A stretch of DNA of 64,000 nt from Trichoderma breve (Eukaryota > Ascomycota > Sordariomycetes > Hypocreales > Hypocreaceae), in assembly GCF_028502605.1 (NCBI RefSeq), contig NC_079237.1:1674001-1738000 (forward strand), given 5' to 3'. Under the pieces are notes generated by a model that was given only the letters and a program-made list of their open reading frames with translations, did not search any database and was not told where the DNA came from. The position numbers were made by a program, and so were the translations under genes. This document shows positions 1 to 12,097 of the stretch, one piece after another. Within the stretch, counting starts at the first letter, position 1, and every line of letters starts with the position of its first letter.

Positions 1-2032
1 AGTAATCCATGATAAGACCAGCCATGCTAACTCCTTGGAATCTGAATCGAGATCCTGGATTCTTCGTACAGCCTCTTCGTAAGCAAAATCGTATGCTTTC
101 TGCCCGGTCGGGAAGTTTGCTAGGATATCTTTCAGTTTCTTTAACGTCTTTTTAGTTTTAATAGTTTCGAAATGAAGCTGTGCGAGGAGGAACCTGTGTA
201 CATGTTATTTGTTGCCAATTTTTTATGTAAAGGTAAAACAGAAACTTACATTCCCTGAACCACTTTTGTTATATCTGTTACGACTTTTTCGCGATGTGTT
301 TTTAAGAATGCTGAACCAAACTGTATTATCCGGCTCTCTAAATATTTTCGCACGTCTTCATCATGAGCACGGATCTCAACCTCTGTGCTACCCTTGAACT
401 TATCCCTAATATCCGGGATAAACCTCGATGTCACAAGGATATTTGCTCCATTGCTCCTTTGTAGTTTAAACAGTTCCGAGATAAACCTCATCCGGCAGCC
501 ACTGGATTCCTCGCATTCATCAAGAGCGTCAACGACGATGAAGATTCTTGAATATAGTAACGTCACAGATTGAAGAACTGTCAAGATTTCATTAATGGAA
601 GGACGTGTTCGAAGGGCTTTATGGCGATCATAAAGATCTTTGACACTCTGAGGTAGACAAAACTGGCCTTCAGCTAACTGCTTTAGCACGCTTGCTAATA
701 AATCGTCAATTGTCTGCTTATCCCGCATTCTGAAGTTGCAGTAGATGTAAGCAATGCCGATTTTCGAGTTGTTATAAAACTGTGAGCAAAGGTAATCGAC
801 CACAATTGACGTCAGGATAGTCTTTCCTGCTCCGGGAATGCCTGGACAAAACAACGTTTGCTTGCCCGTAGCAACCCAATTTTGGAACTCTACCGACTCA
901 AGAAACCAAATTCCAGTTTCTGGTTGACGTCGGTTAAAGTAATCGCTTTGCTGCGGACCGTAGTCGGTTCGTGTAAGCCAATCGAGGATTTCAATATCAT
1001 CCTTTCCATCCAGCTTGGCCTTGATGTGTGAAACGTCATTATGAACTACATTTAATATCAGAGATCCGCCATCCACTTAACTGGGAACAACTTACCCTCT
1101 TTAATTATGTCTCTCACTGGTCGCTCTTCGTCAACATCGCGTGGCTGAATATAGTGAAGAAGTTCCTTTGCAAATGCCGCGGCTACTGCCGCAGCATATT
1201 CCTGCCAGTCTTTGTTCTTTTGCGAGTCTGCGTAGTCGCAAATGCCCCGAATGATAATACATGGGAAATTATTCATCAATCCTGCGGCCTCCATTTCGAC
1301 ACACAACACATTCCCCTCATAGCGCTGGTCAAGGCGGTCACGAAACTCGGCGTCTTTGACCACTTGGTTACCGGAAGCGATCAAACCATAATGCACGCAT
1401 GTCTCTCTCGGCTTTCCCTTATCTCCCTCGGCCGCAGGAGTATGCAAAGGATCTTTAAGTGACTCTGACCAAGTATACTTTGACACGAGTCTCGGCCATC
1501 TCTGTCTTAGTTCGTCTAGATACTCGGGTATCTTAGACCCGCTCAACTCATTGTCTGTCCTCAGTTTCGTCAAGGCCGTGCGGAGGAGAGCCGGTGGGTT
1601 GTTCAGCGATCCGGTCTGCTTAAATTCACCCCCTTTCTCTGCCTTGCCGTAGTCCCATTGAACCACCCCTGGATAACGCCCAGTAGGAGCACTAACAACT
1701 ACATCGCCAAGTCGAACCTTGGGGGCAATGCCTCCGCCAATACCAACCATTAAGCCAAACTTGATTGATGGAAAAGTGGAGATCATCCATGTCGCAAAAG
1801 TCGCTGCTGAACTAGTACCGATTTCACCTTGAGGCAAGCAAGCTATAACAATGTTGTGCTTGCCGATCGATCCCAAGGTATATGTATTTGGGTCATTTGG
1901 CGGCTTGAGAAGATCATCATGTCTCTCATCAAGCATAGCCGTAGCCGCGGTCTGCTCTTTAGATAGGGCACAGACCCATCCCACAGTGTAGTCATCATGA
2001 GTCCTGCTCTTGGTAACTGTTTGGGCCGCCAT
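1..2032 (-). CDS. PNP-UDP/NACHT NLR-like protein (5' part; gene continues beyond the left edge)
   Basis: This is a fungal NOD-like receptor (STAND ATPase) of the class linked to non-self recognition and programmed cell death. Three exons are visible: 2032-1096, 1045-250 and 193-1, with introns 1095-1046 and 249-194 whose phases match exactly. The visible 642 codons are open and the C-terminus lies off the window. Residues ~11-300 read as a nucleoside phosphorylase-like (PNP_UDP) domain, with a glycine-rich [19 protein letters not shown] loop and the VEMEAAG...IRGICDYAD signature. A NACHT domain follows, with P-loop GIPGAGKT at ~381-388 and Walker B VVDALDE at ~483-489. The third exon (FLLAQLHF...) matches the segment after the NACHT core. 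In related proteins ankyrin, WD40 or TPR repeats follow. The ATG at 2032 was chosen because earlier in-frame codons are not protein-like. It lies 285 bp downstream of the phosphatase gene on the same strand. Confidence 0.93.
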
Positions 2033-2317
2033 GTTAGCCGTTACGGAGTTGAGTAAGGCCCCATCCCGGAGATGGGGTTGCCTAACACTGGCGTACTCGT
2101 ATGTGATACAGTAGTTGCGGATAAATACTTTTACCGAACTTGAGTGGCCTTTCTGTAACAGGAAATTCGAATGATTCAAGACAGGACTCGGATATTCAAC
2201 AGAGTCGAAGCTCTCAGTATAGCCATCTTCAACGTCATCAAACGTCTATGGTATCACAAACAACAATGCAAAACAGATTGATAACTGCCACTTCTTCTCT
2301 CGTCATCATGGCAAAAC

Positions 2318-3213
2318 TCAAGAACGAATGTTCTTCTTCACAGTAATAAGATCTTCCTCTGACAGCCCCAGAACCTTGGTCACATAGCCGTCCCAGCCAC
2401 CAAACTGCTCTTCGAGACCCCCGACAAAGGCAGTCCAGTACTGCGGTCGCAGCTCAACGAGGTTGTAGAAGCCTGGTACCTCCATATCGTTGGTGCCAAC
2501 GCTATCCATGGCGAATCTTAGAAGTTTCTCGCGAGCGACTTCGGTACCGATTCGGGAAAGCATGTAGTCACGAACTGCATCGTCCGTGGCCGTACCGGCG
2601 AGGTGGTGAAGAAGGCCGGCGAGAACTCCGGTGCGGTCACGGCCGGCTAGTTTACCGTGTTAATAACGAGGACGCAGCCCGTAGCCAAGAAGAATTGCCT
2701 ACCTGTGCAGTGAAAGAGAAATGGCTCCGCGGGACTATCTCTGATGTGTTCTAGGACTGCCTTGTATGTCGGCGCATAGGTGAGAGCAACCGCCATGTAC
2801 TGGTCCTTCCAGGCGGCACTGCCGTCCCCCTTGGCGAAATCCTCCAAGCTCGGCGTCTTGTATTCTTGCGACCCAGGGAACCAGACATTCTCAACTCCCT
2901 CAATCTCGGGGTCAGGGCCGTGTTCTCGTTCGAGTGGCTTGCGAAGGTCGTAGATGCGGCGGACGTTGGCCTTGATCCAGGCCACGGTGTCGGGATCATG
3001 GCTGGCGTACTCTAGGGTGCCGCAGCGGAAGATGCGCCCAGAGGGAATCTTGCTGCCGGGCACAGCGCCGATATCACGGGCGTTGATGAGCGTCTTGCTG
3101 GGAATGAAGGGTGCAGAAGAGAGAATGGGGAAGAGAACATCTGGAGAAATGGGCTTGTCAACACGAGTCCGAACGAGCTCATCGAGCTGGGCTGGTGAAG
3201 TCGGTGTAGCCAT
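2318..3213 (-). CDS. Tyrosine/dual-specificity protein phosphatase (Y_phosphatase3 type)
   Basis: Predicted 279-residue phosphatase of the fungal/bacterial Tyr-Ser family with a Cys-X5-Arg active site. The exons are 3213-2703 and 2646-2318, and the intron (2702-2647) falls inside the catalytic loop, so the signature HCTAGRDRTG appears only after splicing: HCT comes from exon 1, AGRDRTG from exon 2. Upstream, NARDIGAVPGSKIPSGRIFR and IYDLRKPLE are the usual N-terminal motifs of this family, which contains proteins with phosphotyrosine and phosphoinositide activity. The start is the ATG at 3213; an earlier TTG in the same frame (3237) is not a credible eukaryotic start. No signal peptide or membrane segment is visible. 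The physiological substrate cannot be told from sequence. Confidence 0.9.
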
Positions 3214-4087
3214 GGCTGTGACTTTGTTGGGTATCAATTAGGCCTAGAAGCTTTCGACAGGAGTAGCTCGACCGTGTTCTGAGTTCTCTCTTCTTTATTT
3301 CCAAAAGAAGTATCTATTCGCGGCAAGAGGACAAGAACAAGGAGAAGTTGTAAGGGTGAGAGAAGGAGAAATACGAAGTAATACGAAGTGATACCTGGGT
3401 GGTTTGCTAGTCTAATTGCGATCAATGCGACAAACGGCAAGTCGCTACTCTGTCCTTAAGCTCTTTCCTTTCCTAGATGATGCCATCACCATCGCTTGCA
3501 CACGTGATTCACCGCCGAATTTCTACTTCACACATCACATTATTCCAATGCAAACAAAACAACAAACAAACAGCCAAATCACTTGACAGACCAGCAAACG
3601 AATCATCAACAACCCTCACAAAAAGGCTGTCGCGCAACCCCAAATCCCACTGAGGGGTTCTTCAACAGCCTGCCCCTCCTTTTTTCGGCGCCATTTCACC
3701 CCGCCATGCCTCCAACTCAATGCTAGTGTCCGCAAGCCAGTCCCTGATCAGCGGCAAAATAGCCATGGATTCAACAAATCAAAATCGATATCGCAATCCT
3801 TTGGCTAGAGATAGGGCGTCGCACTGCAAGGGACCAAAAAATGTCTCGGACTACGGTCGGGAAACCAAAAGAAAAAAAAAAAGGCTTCTCACAAAGGCGC
3901 ACTATCAACATTTCTAGGACCACTTTTCGTGCCCTTCATGTAAAGCATTAGCACTTTTGGCGTAAGCCATGCAAATATCATGTCAGAGTGATTCCGAAAC
4001 TATAAGAAAAAAAATTGTATATAAGCACTAACTTGGGGATAATTGCTGTTTCGAGACTTCAGAATCAACGCCAACTCTGAGAAAAAA
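3214..4087. other. Intergenic, divergent promoters of phosphatase and amidohydrolase
   Basis: About 870 bases separate two divergent genes. No credible ORF or RNA gene is visible. The stretch holds A-rich runs (around 3540-3620 and 3870-3890) and presumably both promoters. Confidence 0.6.
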
Positions 4088-5996
4088 ATGGCTTTATCGC
4101 CGCTCCTTCGCTGGGGTTCCATTATCTCAGTTATTGCAGCCGCGGTTTTTGCCTACTCTTTCCAGCAACATCCGTTTCTGTTCACGGGTGTTCACAATGA
4201 CCCTCTTCCGGTATATTGCTACCAAAGTGTGAGGACTCATGATGCCGCACATCCGTCTGCTGAATGTTTCTCGGTGGAGGGTGGTATGTTTCGCTACGTC
4301 TGGACCCAGGATAGCAAAGATTCTCTGCACCAAGTGAAAGGAGCCGACATTACCGTTTCAGACGGCTATGCGATTCCTGGTCTCTGGGATGGCCATGGGC
4401 ATCTGCTACAGTATGGAGAATTTCTTCACTCGATTGATCTTTTTGGCTCCAAGTCACTCGATGAAGTGAGAGATCGCATCAAGACATACCTTGCCGCAAA
4501 CCCCGGAGCCGGCACCAAAGGCCAGTGGCTTCGTGGTATTGGATGGGACCAATCTGCCTTTGGGCGTATGCCTACTGCTGTCAGTTGATGACTTCCATAG
4601 ATACCCTTGAAACCTACTTTGCTAATAATTGATCGTATCATCAACTTTTAGAACGATATCGAGCAAGACGACGAGCTCAGAGGAATTTTCATGATGCTGG
4701 ACAGAATTGATGTCCACTGCTCATGGGTTTCACAGTCAGTGTTGAATCTCCTCCCGGATGAAATCCCAGACGTTCCCGGGGGTGATATTATTCGTGATCC
4801 TGGCCCAGGAGTCTTCTGCGATAATGCCATGGACATGATTATGGCCCTATGGCCGAAGCCCGGAGAAGAGGAGAAAGCTCGAGCCGTCAAGTCAGCTATG
4901 AAGGAGTTGAACAAGGTTGGCCTGGTAGGAATGCACGACGCCGGTGTGACGGCAGACAACGCTCGGCTGTATTCTGAACTGGCAACTTCTCCAGATTGGA
5001 CTGTCCGAGTTTACAGTATGTTGGAGTGTGCGAAGAGAAACACATTTTGCCCCGAAGCCACTTCTCAAATCAGTCTTTCAAACGGCATGTTTGGATTACG
5101 CAGCGTCAAACTCTTTGCTGGTAAGTCACTCAACTTTAACATATTTTATTGCAGTGCTGATTTGGTTTTCCCTTGATCAAGATGGAGCTTTGGGAAGCTG
5201 GGGAAGCGCCATGCTTGAGCCATATAGTGACCACCCTTGGACTTCCGGATCACTCCTAATCAATGCATCAGCCCTTACAGAGGTGACCAAAGCTTGGGCC
5301 AGAGAGGGTTTTCAAGTCAATATTCACGCCATAGGTGACTTGGCCAACCGCAATGCCATTGATGCCTTTGAAGCAGCCTTGAAAGAGCAATGTGAGCGGG
5401 AAAATCTTGCTGACTGTCAATCCAATCACCGATTCCGCATCGAACACTCCCAGATCATCCACCCCGATGACCAGAAACGCATGCACGCTCTCGGCATCAT
5501 CCCTTCCATTCAGCCCACCCACGCCACCTCCGACATGAAGTACGCCGAGGAAAGACTCGGACCAAAGCGAACAAAAGAGGAAGCCTACCGCATGAAGTCT
5601 GTACTCGACATCAAACCCATCCTTGGCAGCGACTTCCCCGTCGAGCCACCAAACCCGTTTCAAGGAATTTACGCTGCGATGACGAGGAAGAACCCGCACA
5701 CTGGATTAGGGCCTGACCCGAAGAACCCCTCGCAAGGATGGCATACGCAAGAGACTCTCAGCTTGGACGAGGCCCTTATGGGCTTTACACAAAATGTTGC
5801 GTATGGAGCGTTTGTCGAACAATATGCAGGCGCAATTAGGCGGGGTGCATTTGCGGATTGGGTTGTGCTTGATGAGCCGCTGGAGGACATGGATATCGAG
5901 AAGCTTCGCACACTCAAAGTAAGAGAGACTTGGGTGGCGGGAAGAAGAGTATACTCCCGAGACGAGACACGATGGCCCTTGTCAGATTCCAATTAA
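4088..5996 (+). CDS. YtcJ-like amidohydrolase (Amidohydro_3) with N-terminal membrane anchor
   Basis: Predicted 591-residue metal-dependent amidohydrolase of the Amidohydro_3/YtcJ family, hydrolases acting on C-N bonds of mostly unknown substrates. Three exons (4088-4579, 4652-5120, 5182-5996) join in phase across introns 4580-4651 (donor GTCAGT) and 5121-5181 (GTAAGT). The N-terminus has a hydrophobic stretch (about residues 7-25, LLRWGSIISVIAAAVFAYSF), suggesting a signal anchor and a luminal or extracellular catalytic domain. Metal-site motifs are present: GLWDGHGH (first HxH), NIHAIGD, RIEHSQ and GSDFPVEPPNPF, so the enzyme looks active. The start at 4088 was preferred over the in-frame codon at 4043 because it puts the hydrophobic segment at the very N-terminus. 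Substrate unknown. Confidence 0.9.
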
Positions 5997-6240
5997 GAGC
6001 AAATTACTAGGTGTGTGCAGTTTATGCACTGTACTTGGATGAAGAACGTAAATTTTATGAAGATATGATACCAGATAGAAACCTCCCTCGACGGTGATGA
6101 TCAATGACAAAATCAAGCCCATATTGGAAATAACATGACACCCCGCTATTAACGCCATCTAAGCTGCAAAGCTCTTAATTTATGCATCCGAATCAAAGAA
6201 ACCTTTCTCCTCTTCTCTCCGTAAAGATCTTCATCTGAGC

Positions 6241-7919
6241 TCACTGTTTGGCAATCACTTTGCTCTCGAACCACTTGGCAAACTTGACAGTAGGAATGTC
6301 AACCGCTCTCCAGAAGATATCCGCCCACCACACGACCGTGGGAATACAAAAGCACGCCCCCAGGACGAATCCGGCATTGTACCAGTAGCCTTGCACTCCA
6401 GTCAGGCCGTATGCCCACTTCTCAAAGTGGTAGCCAACAACGTGCATGGCTGGTCCATGCATAAGGTAGAGGGCGTATGAGATCTTGCCAAAGTACTGAA
6501 CCACTGGCAAGTTGAAGAAGCGTTGCCATCGAGGCGAATGGCTCACAGCAATGATGAAAATGACGGCACCAGTCGACTGCCAATAGCGGTACCTTTCTTC
6601 CTTCCACCACTTAGGTATGAGGGAGGATAGCCATCTCCATCCAGGGGTAATCTCACCACGACCATCCGGCTGACACATCAAGTACAAGCCAAGAATGCTG
6701 AATAGGGCCCAGAAGATGGGCCACAGCTTGGTTTTGGTCGAGCGAGGCTTTTCTTCCATCGGTAGGGCTGGGTTAGATGTCGGGACGTGCGCACCACGGA
6801 TATGATCATTCTCAGCAATGAGCATCCCGCAAAAGAATAGCAAAAGTTCCCATCGGCTGTTGCGATAGGTAACCAACATGACGAAGACAACAGTGAGCCA
6901 TCTTACCGAAGTACGCAGGCGGGCAGTGCCGATAATGGTAAGAAAGAGGTACAGCGAGCATCGGAATTCAACGGGAATGGTCCATAAGTGGACATCGTAA
7001 GCTGGAAAGAGCGTGTCAGTATGCATTTCTAGAAGATATGTTAAATAGGTATGGATCATTTCGTCTTACAGGTACTTCCGCCAAATTTGTCCCAGCTGAA
7101 CACTTGGAGAAATCTAAACATGTGTAAGAGCCAATCTTTGTATTGAGCATATGCATGTTCCATGCGGGCCGGATGTGGCTCTACAATGTTTTTCATGTAC
7201 TTTCGGTCGTTGGCAAAATCTCGAGTCCATTCGTATGCGCCGATGCGCAAGAAACAAATAATCATAAAAGTTGAGATTGCAGTAGGAAGATATAAACGAA
7301 TTCCACGTCGAAATATTAAAGAGCTCATGGTATTGGCGAAATCAGGCCAAGCTCCGTTTCGAATTAGTTTCATAGGTCGGTATGATAACGCATATCCAGA
7401 AATGACAAAGAAGACACAGACGGCCGGAGGGCCTTGGTACCATAGACGAAGGAATGGCAGTTTGAGAATGTGGTAGTTGGTCTCGCCACAACCCCATCCC
7501 TCAGCGATAGTGAATGCTTGATAAAAGTAATGACAAAAGAAGACGAAGAGTGCTGCTAGACCGCGCATGCCGTCAAGGTAGGCAGTTGGAGCAAGCTTAG
7601 CCGGGCATATCTGCTCGCGAGCGTGACGGCCTTGCAAGAAGCTAGGTGTGAGAAAGACAAGGAAGCGGACGGCAAGAATCCTCCATGGCGTTGATCGAAT
7701 GTATCCAAAGGGTGCTTTCAGGGAATCAGCTGAAGGGCTTAAAAGACCGAGTTGAAGATGGCCGTCAGTATGGACCGGAGTTGTGGCAATACCAGCGCCA
7801 GTCGCAGTACCAGTACTGCTGTCACTGACGTCTGTTGCGGCATCCGAACCCCGTCTTTGGTCCAGTAGGCCCATCTTCTCTTCTGATGGTAAATCGTTGA
7901 TAGAACTGTGATGGCTCAT
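6241..7919 (-). CDS. Acyltransferase 3 family integral membrane protein
   Basis: Predicted 536-residue multi-spanning O-acyltransferase of the Acyl_transf_3 (OatA/NolL/YrhL) family, which transfers acetyl or other acyl groups to sugars or small molecules. The exons are 7919-7070 and 7001-6241; intron 7069-7002 splices in phase and joins GGST to SYDVHLWTIPVEF. The family marker YLDGMRGLAALFVFFCHYF carries the conserved Arg and His of helix 1. The motifs FFVISGYALSYR, LWTIPVEFRCSLYLF and FGKISYALYLMHGP are also typical. The first ~80 residues are polar and probably cytosolic. The start is the ATG at 7919; the upstream in-frame triplet at 7925 is GTG. It converges on the amidohydrolase with 244 bp between stop codons. 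The acceptor substrate is unknown. Confidence 0.92.
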
Positions 7920-10020
7920 TGCCACTCAATAAAACAATTAGGGTTTGGGGCTCGTCCAGTACGGAGAGCCAGGGTGATAACTCAAATCACGAAACTCGTG
8001 GATATCGAGATATGCTCAATTTGCGGCTTCTTGTAGGTAATGAACGGTTGTTGAAGCGAGTGGCACGATCCTTCCGCTGTTTTCATTGGCGTGTGTATAC
8101 TCGTACAGGATCAAAGGAACGAAGGTGCGCTGAAATACAAACTGAAAAACAGACTCTATAAAGAAGAGAGTACAGTAAAGGCGAACCAGTCGGGGAACGA
8201 GGCAAGCGACTAGAGAGGGCAGAGGAGAGGTAACCCGGACTCTCTCTCTGTCGTTATCTCTCCCGCGGTTTGTATAAGAGGGACTGAGAATGGAAAGAAA
8301 CACAAGACTGAGACAGGGAAGAGAAAGGGAAAAAGAAGATAAAGAAGATAAAGAGGAGAGCATTTGTTTACATCGGAAATGAGAACAAAGAAGGAGACGA
8401 CCAGAAAGGAAAGGATGTGAAGCTAAAAGGCGAGGATCAGTGCCTCCTGCTCATAATAGCTCCAGTACAAGGCGATACCTTCCTTGTCGATCCGTGTGAG
8501 ATGCCCCTTCCGCATGCAGGTTTCGGATTTCCACATTTATTCAAGGCCTACCAATGTGTGGCTTGAGCAAGTGCTCGTACGAGACAAAGATTGCGACATG
8601 CGTCCCGAGTCCACTTTCACTTTCCACTTTTCCATGGTTTTATGAAGAAGGCACGGTCGGCCAAGCTGTGACATGCCAAAAGATACATGCAGGTACACAG
8701 TTACACAGATATCTGTACGGAATATCGGATGGCGTCGAGGAAAGAGCCGTGGATCGTAGACGGGAAGTTGCGTCTCTTGCCGGTATCCCCAGATCTACAA
8801 AGGGTCCAAAATGGAATACCACTAGCTATTGAAAAATAAGAATAAAAAAATCTTAAAAGTGAAGGCAGTCTAAAAGTGCCATAGATAAATCTTGTGAAAT
8901 TTCCGGTGGCCCGAAATGGTCGAACCATGATCGACGAGTCTCACATCTCAACCGGAGGCGGATATGTATATGTGACCACCAGTGAAACCCATTGCGTGCC
9001 CTAATTGCTTCTTAGAAGTACAGCATCATCTTGATTTTGCATCTAACAACAACTGCTGCAATGCCCAGATGCTTCAATCTCGTTTCCTAGAATTAAAAAA
9101 AAAAATGGCATTGGATGGATGGAGATGTTTGAGCCATGAATCGTTTGAGCATTCTTTCGAGCATCCCATAGTTCAGCAGAGTCGGTCCCACGGCGCCACC
9201 GCTATTCATGCATCCACCGATCGGCGCATGACGGAGCATCGCTGGTGCTATTCGTGTTTCTTTGGCGCTGTTCCCTTCCTAAATGGACGCAAACATCCTT
9301 GACCGGGGCATGAAGCACAAAGAGAAGTTTGCCGTTGGCTCTCCTTTTTGTTGCTGTACGAGTAACACAGCTCAAGTTTTGTTGGTTTACTTGTTTTCCC
9401 CAGAATCTCGAAATTACCAGTGCGTCTGACATTATCCGTTTTCAGACCGGATGCAGAACATCTTAAAAAGGATAGTGAAGCAGCCAATTGCTAACAAAGA
9501 ATAGCATGTGGCACCCATCGATTGTTCTGCCGTCATCAAACAATCAAACCCCTGCCGCTTCATCAGCTACACCACGCATACCGCCAGGGGCGGCTGAAAA
9601 GCTTGTTTGATCAACGTTCTTTTGGCTGAATCTAGTTGCAATAATTGGCTTCTCATCATACGCTAACGGCAGTGCCCACCGACGCATACTCGTAGCTGTC
9701 CATTTGAGTATCCCAAACTCACACCTCATGGGAAAGATAGAAACGCTGTCCCTGAAAAAGCCCCCCTGGACCCACGGCCGATCGCATTCGCCAGTTTCCT
9801 CTTCGTGTCCGTGGACGGTCCGTTGTCTGACCTACAATAACGCTGATTACTCTTCTCCGCACAGTATCTCCTAAGAGTCCGTCTTATGATAGTACGTTGA
9901 ACTCTTTCCTCATTACCATGATTAAAGGTGCTATGCTTGGTCAAAATCCCATACCAGCATGAAGTTTGCTTCAGTATCTGTATCATTTCTCATCTGCGTG
10001 AACCATTCCGGCAGGCCTGC
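7920..10020. other. Gene-free stretch, ~2.1 kb
   Basis: No credible coding region or RNA gene found. The part next to the acyltransferase start (about 8200-8360) is strongly pyrimidine-rich on the minus strand, as expected of a fungal leader/promoter. The rest (8400-10000) has only short ORFs with no protein-like composition, overlapping each other on both strands. Confidence 0.5.
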
Positions 10021-11066
10021 CTATTCAGCCCATACTAAGAGCCCCGGGTTCTCTTCACTGTCATACTTGCCGGCGTCAATACCTCTCTGCACCCCAGGCC
10101 TTGCTGCAATGCGATCAATCCACTTTAGAAGATGCGGAAACTTGGGCCGCATGTCGGTTTCTTCAGAGAATCCCAATGACCGGTACCCTCGAACGTGAGG
10201 CCAAGTGCCCATATCAGCAATACTATACTTTCCTACCCCATCGCCGGCGAGGTATTCTCGAGGCACTGCGGATTGCCCGTTATACTGTCCGCTAAGGTGA
10301 GCTTCTAGCACGGAGTATATGCGAAGCATGGCCCTTTCGAAATATTGCGCTGCATCTATTGTTGGTCGTTGAGCCTAGGTCCTTGAACTATTTCCTTTGT
10401 CTTGAGAATGAAAAAGGTAACGTTACGTACATGGTATGGGTTCTGCGGTTCCCTTCATAAAATGCCGAGCGTGTCCTTGCACCGGAGCCGAAGAATGCCA
10501 GAAGAACAGCCACTGTATCGCCTGGCTTTTCTGGTGGGCGGAATCGAAGCCAAAGACGTTGCGTTCATCGTACTTTTCTTGTAAGTAGATGAGTATGGCC
10601 GAGCTCTCTATGATGGAAACGATGGTCTCCGCTTCAACGATGTCTAGAAGGACTGGAATCCGGCCTAGGTGATGTCAGACTGTTAGAGCTTGCGAAACTG
10701 TTAAAAAAGCACTTGAGAAATACCATTTGGGTTCAGCTGGAGGAACCAGCGTTTCTTCTGCTCGTCTGTTTCGAGGTCGATAAGGTGAGTGGTCCATGAA
10801 AGCCCGTATATATCGTGGAGCTCCTCTAGTAGAATCTGCACCTTTTTGCCGTTTGGAGTATTCTCTGTAAGCAGCTGGAGAGGATACTAGAATCGAGACA
10901 GCAAGGTGTCGTATCAGCAGTTGATCATGCGCCCAGAAACTTTTTGGACTTGTCTTTTATTTTGTTTCCTTGTTTTGTCTTGTTTTCTAGCAGTGATTTT
11001 CCCTTCTTTGCCTACCTTGGACTCTCTCACTTGTAGAGGCGTGTCTGCGCTGTAATGCACCTCCAT
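10021..11066 (-). CDS. Glutathione S-transferase (Ure2-like)
   Basis: Predicted cytosolic glutathione S-transferase of about 255-260 residues, the usual length of Ure2p-type fungal GSTs. It is split into four exons, so no single long ORF reveals it: 11066 to ~11031, 10886-10724, 10664-10431 and 10355-10021. The joined exons read TPNGKKVQILLEEL (the GSH-site start seen in Ure2-like GSTs), LNPNGRIPVLLDI (thioredoxin-fold cis-Pro loop), ESSAILIYLQEKYD (the Glu-Ser GSH contact), WLFFWHSSAPVQGHARHF, and a C-terminal all-helical domain with YSIADMGTWPHVRGY. All three internal junctions are in phase. The first exon is least certain: donor GTGAGA (intron 11030-10887) or GTAGGC (11015-10887) both keep the frame. 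Likely role: conjugation or reduction of electrophiles. Substrate unknown. Confidence 0.87.
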
Positions 11067-12097
11067 GTTTATGTTATATTTTACAGCTTAGCTGGACTTT
11101 TGAGTTCTTGGACGCAACACTCATCCGTGGAGAGAGAGCATTATGCAATTTCTACGCAAGATGGTAGAGTTTTACCATGAGAATTGTTGACTCATACGCC
11201 GAATCCTCCGCAGGAACTGTTTTCCCGCGTTTTAGCATATGGTGCCATCTTCGGCACTTGGACGACGTCGGTACTGGACGATGTTGGATGCAATGTCATC
11301 CACTCCACTGCGGCAGGATGCGCATATCTGGCCAATAATGTTTTGCATTGGTAAGCTGCAATAGAGTTGATTGATACTTTATTTGTGAGCAATAGAAGGA
11401 AACTACAAGACATGGTAACTAGAGTGGAAGAGAGCACAACATATGATGAGAGAAAGGTAAGGGTGATTTACTGGCGATGGAATCGTACTTGTTTCTACAC
11501 TTAGAATGAAAGTATGGTAAGTATTTTTAAAAATCCTCGCTCCCAACTTCAATGTCACAAAATTAAACATGACGTGCATATGCAGATAATTATGATGCTG
11601 TTGGTTGGTTACCCATCCCACAACATCATGCATCCATCTGCACGCCAGGGCGGAATCTCATCGCAGCTAATCTAATCAATCCGATCCAATGTCCGGCCGA
11701 ATCATCAATATCCCCGACAGCCTTGAAGTTTCCCCCGAACTCCTACATTGACAACTCCGATCCTAGGAAATTTTTAAGACCTGTGGAGACTAAGACATAT
11801 ATTTTTCGCTACGGATAGAACCCCGACTTACCCGATCGCAAATAGATACCCCAAAGCCTCGCCATTAGGATGCCGCGGCAGACCATCTTCGGGTCCCATT
11901 CTGGCTGCGCTGGTCGCGCACAAAGTTGCCTCTTTTAAAAGAAAAGGAGCACCGAGAAGTCACTCTCCGATCTGTGGATTATTATATGCATTCAGTAGCA
12001 CCTACTATGGCTAGGTGTACAGATTATTAACCATCTACCGTATTTCAACCAGCTGCCCAAGGAAGAGTGGCCGATGAAGGATCTCAGGATTGATAAG

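Noticed and set aside
7919..7925. Upstream start of the acyltransferase at 7925
   Set aside because: The triplet there is GTG; the first ATG in frame is at 7919.
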